From: Bacillus litorisediminis
GTDB lineage: Bacteria > Bacillota > Bacilli > Bacillales > JC228
Direction of reading: 5' to 3'
DNA length: 35,037 nt
Assembly (NCBI RefSeq): GCF_022808645.1
Contig: NZ_JAKZKT010000039.1
Coordinates: 1,713 to 36,749, forward strand
Positions within the stretch are counted from its first letter, which is position 1. Each line of letters opens with the position of its first letter. The notes beneath the pieces are model-generated. The model was not told the origin of the DNA and did no database searches. It was given only the letters and a program-made list of their open reading frames with translations. The translations under genes and the position numbers were made by a program. This document shows, one piece after another, positions 31,636 to 35,037 of this stretch.

Positions 31636-31806
31636 CCGTAGATATGATGAAAAAGTCCCCCCTATTAAGGAAGGTTACCTTACTTGTTGAATTAATAAAA
31701 TGAATATTCTATTCCTATATAAATCAAAATAAAAAAGTATTTAAACAATGATGATTACATTTCTTTTACTTATTATGACCCGATCTAATGGGAGGAAGAA
31801 TTTATA

Positions 31807-32817
31807 ATGGACGCCTTACATCACACAAAATTAACAGGGCCCGAAATTACAAGCTTATGGACCCAGTTCATGGCTGATTCATTAAACCTGCGTGTTAATA
31901 CATACATGTATAATACCCTTGATTCTAAAAGTGAAGATATTACATCCATATTCAAGGATGCAATTGCTACATCGGAAAATAACTTAACTGAAATTAAAAA
32001 ATTATTAAATCAAGAAGGTTATCCGATCCCTCAAGGGTTTACGGAACATGATGTTCATTTGGATGCTCCGAAATTGTATTCAGATGGTTTATGTCTTAAA
32101 TTCCTTCATGAGATGACTATTCATGGGCTTTCGGGATATTCAATAGCCATAACTGTTTCAACCCGTAAGGATATGAGAAAATTTTATGAGGATAAAATAA
32201 ATGACGGCATCAGTTTATACAATCAAACGATAGAATTACTACTTTCAAAAGGAATCTATCACCGACCTCCGTACATTCCTTCTCCTATTGGCATTGATTT
32301 TGTTAAATCAGAGAATTTCTTTGAAGGTTTTTTTAATGATAAAAGAACTCTTAACGGAAGCGAAATTTCCAATGTATTTTTTAATTTGAAAAAAAGTATT
32401 GTTACCAAAGCCATTCTAATTGGCTTCAATCAAGTGGCTAAAGACAAAGAGGTAAGAAAAATTTTGACCAAGGGTCTGGAAATAAAAAAGAAACACATCG
32501 AATTGTTTTCTCAAATATTAATGAAGGATGATCTTCCTGCACCACAGTCGTGGGATTCTGATGTAACTTATTCTACAACCCCTCCTTTTTCAGATAAACT
32601 AATGATGTATTTGACAGGTTTTTTATTTAACACTGCGATTTCTTACTATGGGGCAGGATTGGGATCTACAATGCGATCAGATTTGATTTATCATTATGAG
32701 AGGTTTATCCTTGAAGACCTTGCCTATGCTAAAGATTGGGCAAACATTATGATTAAGAATCAATGGTTAGAACAGCCCCCGAAAGCACCAGATAGAAAAA
32801 AAATAGCCGAAGAATAA
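31807..32817 (+). CDS. DUF3231 family protein (paralogue of the 30184-31206 gene)
   Basis: This 336-residue soluble protein is closely similar in plan to the divergent paralogue. The first half has LTGPEITSLWTQFMADSLNL and GYPIPQGFTEHDVHLDAPKL; the second has LNGSEISNVFFNLKKSI and LPAPQSWDSDVTYSTTPPFS followed by DKLMMYLTGF. The shared phrases (GFTExDVxLxAPxLxSD, PFSDKLMM, SYYGAxLGSxxRSD) show the two arose by duplication. ATG 31807 follows GGGAGGAAG with a slightly long spacing. Function is unknown. As the two genes face away from each other over 600 bases, they have separate promoters and could be expressed at different times. Confidence 0.88.
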   Translation: MDALHHTKLTGPEITSLWTQFMADSLNLRVNTYMYNTLDSKSEDITSIFKDAIATSENNLTEIKKLLNQEGYPIPQGFTEHDVHLDAPKLYSDGLCLKFLHEMTIHGLSGYSIAITVSTRKDMRKFYEDKINDGISLYNQTIELLLSKGIYHRPPYIPSPIGIDFVKSENFFEGFFNDKRTLNGSEISNVFFNLKKSIVTKAILIGFNQVAKDKEVRKILTKGLEIKKKHIELFSQILMKDDLPAPQSWDSDVTYSTTPPFSDKLMMYLTGFLFNTAISYYGAGLGSTMRSDLIYHYERFILEDLAYAKDWANIMIKNQWLEQPPKAPDRKKIAEE

Positions 32818-32983
32818 CGAAATGCTTTCATTCCTTTAAGCAGTATACAGAAATTTTGTTCCAAGGGTTATTAAGTGATTACCGGATTGTAACCCACTAT
32901 GTAAACTTAAGGAAAATGGAGAAAACGAAAGATATTGAGTGAGAATAGCTGAACAAGTTATAAATTGAAACTTACAAGTATAG

Positions 32984-33016
32984 AGCATTTCTTTGTAATA
33001 AGGAATGCTTTTTTTC
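32984..33016 (+). terminator. Rho-independent terminator before the yoaS operon
   Basis: AGCATTTCTT (32984-32993) pairs with AAGGAATGCT (33000-33009), with one T-G pair, around a 6-base loop, and is followed by a T run. It lies about 170 bases after the DUF3231 stop. Confidence 0.8.
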
Positions 33017-33081
33017 TTTGTCTAAAATGAATGGGATATTCCTGTATCGATAAAAATATAATTAAAAACAGTAATTATTTA

Positions 33082-33110
33082 TTGCAAAACGATAAATAAA
33101 GTGATAAATT
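33082..33110 (+). promoter_or_regulatory. Sigma-A promoter of the yoaS-yozG-yoaT operon
   Basis: TTGCAA (33082-33087) and TAAATT (33105-33110) are separated by exactly 17 bases, about 30 bases before the yoaS start. This is a good sigma-A match. Direct repeats of GATAAAT lie in the spacer and could be bound by the YozG regulator. Confidence 0.7.
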
Positions 33111-33141
33111 CAAAATGACAATAAATATGCGAGGTGCTTTT

Positions 33142-33624
33142 ATGAAACAAGTGTCAACGCTCTTTTTAAAGATCGCTGTTATTCTGATTGGAATTCCGAT
33201 ATTAGCTTTGTGCATTTTTTTGGTGCCTGAATTAGGGGATATTGCAGCAAAATTGCTTCCAGAGTTTGCTTATATAAAATATCTCGTTTCCAGCATTTTT
33301 TATGCATCGGCAATCCCTTTTTATGCTGCTTTGTATCAGGCCTTCAAACTTTTGCGCTATATTGACAAAAATGAGGCTTTCTCGCAAGCTTCTGTAAATG
33401 CTTTAAAGAAAATCAAATACTGCGCAGTCACAATCAGCAGTTTGCATGTGCTAGTCTTGCCGCTCTTCTATCTTTTTGCGGAGATAGACGATGCCCCTGG
33501 TGTGATTTTTATCGGATTGCTTGTTCCTTTTGCTTCTATGGTGATTGCGGTCTTTGCGGCTGTTCTCCAAAAGCTTCTACAAGAAGCAATTGATATAAAA
33601 TCAGAAAATGATTTAACGGTCTGA
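33142..33624 (+). CDS. yoaS: DUF2975 membrane protein (YoaS)
   Basis: This 160-residue membrane protein has four predicted helices, about residues 7-27, 45-65, 95-115 and 121-145. The DUF2975 family pattern shows in the first helix (TLFLKIAVILIGIPILALCI), the YASAIPFYAALYQAFKLL segment, IDKNEAFSQASVNALKKIK and the final LQKLLQEAIDIKSENDLTV. ATG 33142 follows GAGGTG and is preferred over the in-frame ATG at 33115, which lies in the promoter region. It is directly followed by a small HTH gene, a pairing typical of DUF2975 proteins, where the membrane protein is thought to influence the regulator. Its signal is unknown. Confidence 0.88.
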   Translation: MKQVSTLFLKIAVILIGIPILALCIFLVPELGDIAAKLLPEFAYIKYLVSSIFYASAIPFYAALYQAFKLLRYIDKNEAFSQASVNALKKIKYCAVTISSLHVLVLPLFYLFAEIDDAPGVIFIGLLVPFASMVIAVFAAVLQKLLQEAIDIKSENDLTV

Positions 33625-33634
33625 GGTGGAAACA

Positions 33635-33856
33635 ATGGCAATTATAATCAATATTGATGTGATGCTGGCGAAAAGGAAAATGAGCGTAACCGAACTTTCG
33701 GAGAGGGTTGGAATCACGATGGCGAATCTTTCCATATTGAAAAATGGAAAGGCAAAAGCGATTCGATTTTCAACTTTAGAGGCAATTTGTAAAGCATTAG
33801 AATGTCAGCCGGGAGATATTTTAGAGTACCGAAGTGATGAAGATCCCCAAGATTAG
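33635..33856 (+). CDS. yozG: XRE/Cro-like HTH regulator (YozG)
   Basis: This 73-residue protein is a single Cro/C1-type helix-turn-helix domain. MSVTELSERVGITMANLSIL is the core HTH (residues about 17-36), followed by KNGKAKAIRFSTLEAICKAL and the closing CQPGDILEY typical of YozG-type regulators. ATG 33635 has GAGGTGG 6 bases upstream; a GTG at 33626 lies within that ribosome binding site. The yoaS stop is 11 bases before the start, so the two are coupled. It probably binds near the operon promoter, and its activity may be tuned by the membrane partner YoaS. Confidence 0.92.
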   Translation: MAIIINIDVMLAKRKMSVTELSERVGITMANLSILKNGKAKAIRFSTLEAICKALECQPGDILEYRSDEDPQD

Positions 33857-33936
33857 CAGTGAGTAAGTTTATTTTTTCCATTATAAAAGGGGAGTTACTC
33901 ATGAAATTGACCATAAAAAGAATGGAGGCAAACATA

Positions 33937-34728
33937 ATGAGAGCATCAAAGCAACTCGTTCGTTTTGGTTGGGAGCAGGCTCTATCATGTTTGTTTCCTG
34001 TCGTTATTTTTGCCTCTTTGGCTGTAACACAAATCTTGCCGCTTCCCTTCCTGCCACGGTATGACTGGCTGCTGATTATCTGCCTTCTGATGCAGTGGTG
34101 GATGGTGCGTTCTGGGCTTGAAACACGGGATGAACTTAAGGTGATCACATTATTCCACCTCATCGGACTTGCACTTGAACTTTTCAAGGTACATATGGGC
34201 TCCTGGTCTTACCCAGAGGAAGGATATTTCAAAATTTTTGGAGTGCCTTTATATAGCGGATTCATGTACGCAAGCGTCGCGAGTTATCTTTGCCAGGCGT
34301 GGAGGAGGTTGAAGGTTGAGCTGGTTAAGTGGCCGCCGTTTTTGATAGTGGTGCCTCTTGCAGCTGCGATTTATTTGAATTTTTTCACCCACCATTTTTG
34401 GATAGATGTTCGCTGGTGGTTATCCGGACTGGTCATCATCGTTTTTTGGCAATCATGGGTCACATACGAGGTTGATGGCACTCGTTACCGTATGCCACTC
34501 GCACTTTCTTTTGTGCTCATCGGATTTTTTATTTGGATTGCCGAAAATATCGCAACGTACTTTGGAGCTTGGGAATATCCCAACCAAACCGATGCATGGA
34601 GTCTCGTTCATCTAGGAAAGGTGAGTTCATGGCTTTTATTAGTAATTGTGAGCTTTCTAATCGTAGCGACGTTAAAGCAGGTTAAGGGAAAAAATTCGAC
34701 TAGGATGGATGCTGGTCAATTTTTATAA
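33937..34728 (+). CDS. yoaT: DUF817 membrane protein (YoaT)
   Basis: This 263-residue membrane protein with about eight helices matches B. subtilis YoaT closely, with FGWEQALSCLFPVVIFA, YDWLLIICLLMQWWMVRSGL, ETRDELKVITLFHLIGLALE, HMGSWSYPEEG, PLYSGFMYASVASYLCQAWR, and near the end WSLVHLGKVSSWLLLVIVSF. The function of DUF817 is unknown. The start could be ATG 33937 (ATGGAGG 8 bases upstream, giving the family's usual length of about 264) or ATG 33901 (after GGGGAG, adding 12 residues); I chose the former. It is the third gene of the yoaS-yozG-yoaT operon, the same order as in B. subtilis, which supports conserved synteny in this window. Confidence 0.9.
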   Translation: MRASKQLVRFGWEQALSCLFPVVIFASLAVTQILPLPFLPRYDWLLIICLLMQWWMVRSGLETRDELKVITLFHLIGLALELFKVHMGSWSYPEEGYFKIFGVPLYSGFMYASVASYLCQAWRRLKVELVKWPPFLIVVPLAAAIYLNFFTHHFWIDVRWWLSGLVIIVFWQSWVTYEVDGTRYRMPLALSFVLIGFFIWIAENIATYFGAWEYPNQTDAWSLVHLGKVSSWLLLVIVSFLIVATLKQVKGKNSTRMDAGQFL

Positions 34729-34925
34729 TTGATGCGTACAGTCAGATCCTTAGCAGAATTGTACTTTTTTAGGTTCCATATTGAACTATAATTTGAAACG
34801 GGCAAACAAGGACCTTTATATACTCCAACAGTCATTGTTTTTATTGGATTTTTTTGTTAATATTAGATTAACCTGAATCCGTAGCGAAATCCTTTATAAA
34901 CTTGCTCATAATGCCTGATATAATA
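34729..34925. other. Intergenic region with an extended -10 promoter element
   Basis: No gene is seen after yoaT. Near the end is TGATATAAT (34916-34924), a textbook extended -10 element (TG, one base, TATAAT), although no clear -35 is present. Transcription would start a few bases further on, inside the tandem repeat at 34926, and run past the right edge of the window. Confidence 0.45.
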
Positions 34926-35003
34926 AGGTTATCAGCTATTTTTGACTGATTAATTTTTTTCACCAGGTTATCAGCTATTTTTGACTGATTAATTTTTTTC
35001 ACC
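34926..35003. repeat. Perfect 39-bp tandem duplication
   Basis: Two exact copies of a 39-base unit (34926-34964 and 34965-35003) begin AGGTTATCAGCTATTTTTGA and end TTTTTTTCACC. Each contains ATCAG and CTGAT, which can form a 5-bp hairpin around a 10-base loop, followed by TAATTTTTTT. Each unit therefore resembles a short hairpin plus T tract. The duplication lies at the expected start of a transcript from the extended -10 element. Confidence 0.95.
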
Positions 35004-35037
35004 AGGCAGGTGTTCAAATTGGTTAAGTTTATATTAG

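Noticed and set aside
34926-35003. Tandem 39-bp units as a CRISPR array
   Set aside because: The two units are directly adjacent with no spacers and no cas genes are present.

Overview
The window looks like chromosomal DNA of a low-GC Gram-positive bacterium of the Bacillaceae. Genes have strong AGGAGG-type ribosome binding sites and frequent GTG or TTG starts. There are CcpA (cre) and LexA (DinR) style sites, Rho-independent terminators, a purine riboswitch, and the gene order yoaS-yozG-yoaT known from Bacillus subtilis. No rRNA, tRNA or CRISPR array was seen. All calls come from reading the sequence; no database search was run.

Layout. 1-3.9 kb is a mobile or defence segment: a broken IS256-type transposase at the left edge, a probable type II restriction endonuclease, a small EVE-domain gene on the opposite strand, and an N6-adenine DNA methyltransferase with a LexA-like box upstream. 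3.9-6.6 kb is a graveyard holding a decayed ABC-permease gene, the C-terminal part of a BCCT (OpuD-like) transporter and other fragments. 6.9-9.7 kb has an alpha/beta hydrolase, a broken P-loop kinase and a PbuE-like purine exporter preceded by a purine riboswitch. 9.9-12.1 kb is an ABC export pair (YhaQ/YhaP or NatA/NatB type). 12.2-15.1 kb has a pRiA4b ORF-3 family gene, small fragments and aspartase with a cre site. 15.2-19.2 kb has a single-chain GmrSD-type (DUF262/DUF1524) defence nuclease, a Gre-family factor behind a short overlapping upstream reading frame, and a DUF1835 protein. 19.3-20.7 kb is an NhaC-family antiporter.

21.6-28.9 kb is the clearest metabolic unit: a GntR/FCD regulator, two family III CoA-transferases, an HMG-CoA-lyase-like enzyme and a complete tripartite tricarboxylate transporter (TctC, TctB, TctA), closed by a terminator. 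Read together, the genes import a carboxylic acid, attach CoA and cleave the thioester. A C5/C6 hydroxy-dicarboxylate such as citramalate or 3-hydroxy-3-methylglutarate fits, but this is inference. An AEC transporter follows.

30.1-32.8 kb has two divergent DUF3231 paralogues. 33.1-34.7 kb is the yoaS-yozG-yoaT operon. The window ends in a perfect 39-bp tandem duplication just after an extended -10 promoter element.

The observations I rate highest are three. The riboswitch has a guanine-type C at the specificity position, but its terminator arm would pair perfectly only with the adenine-type U. The restriction-modification locus carries an antisense EVE gene and a LexA-like box. The CoA-transferase/lyase/TTT operon has a lyase with altered active-site residues.
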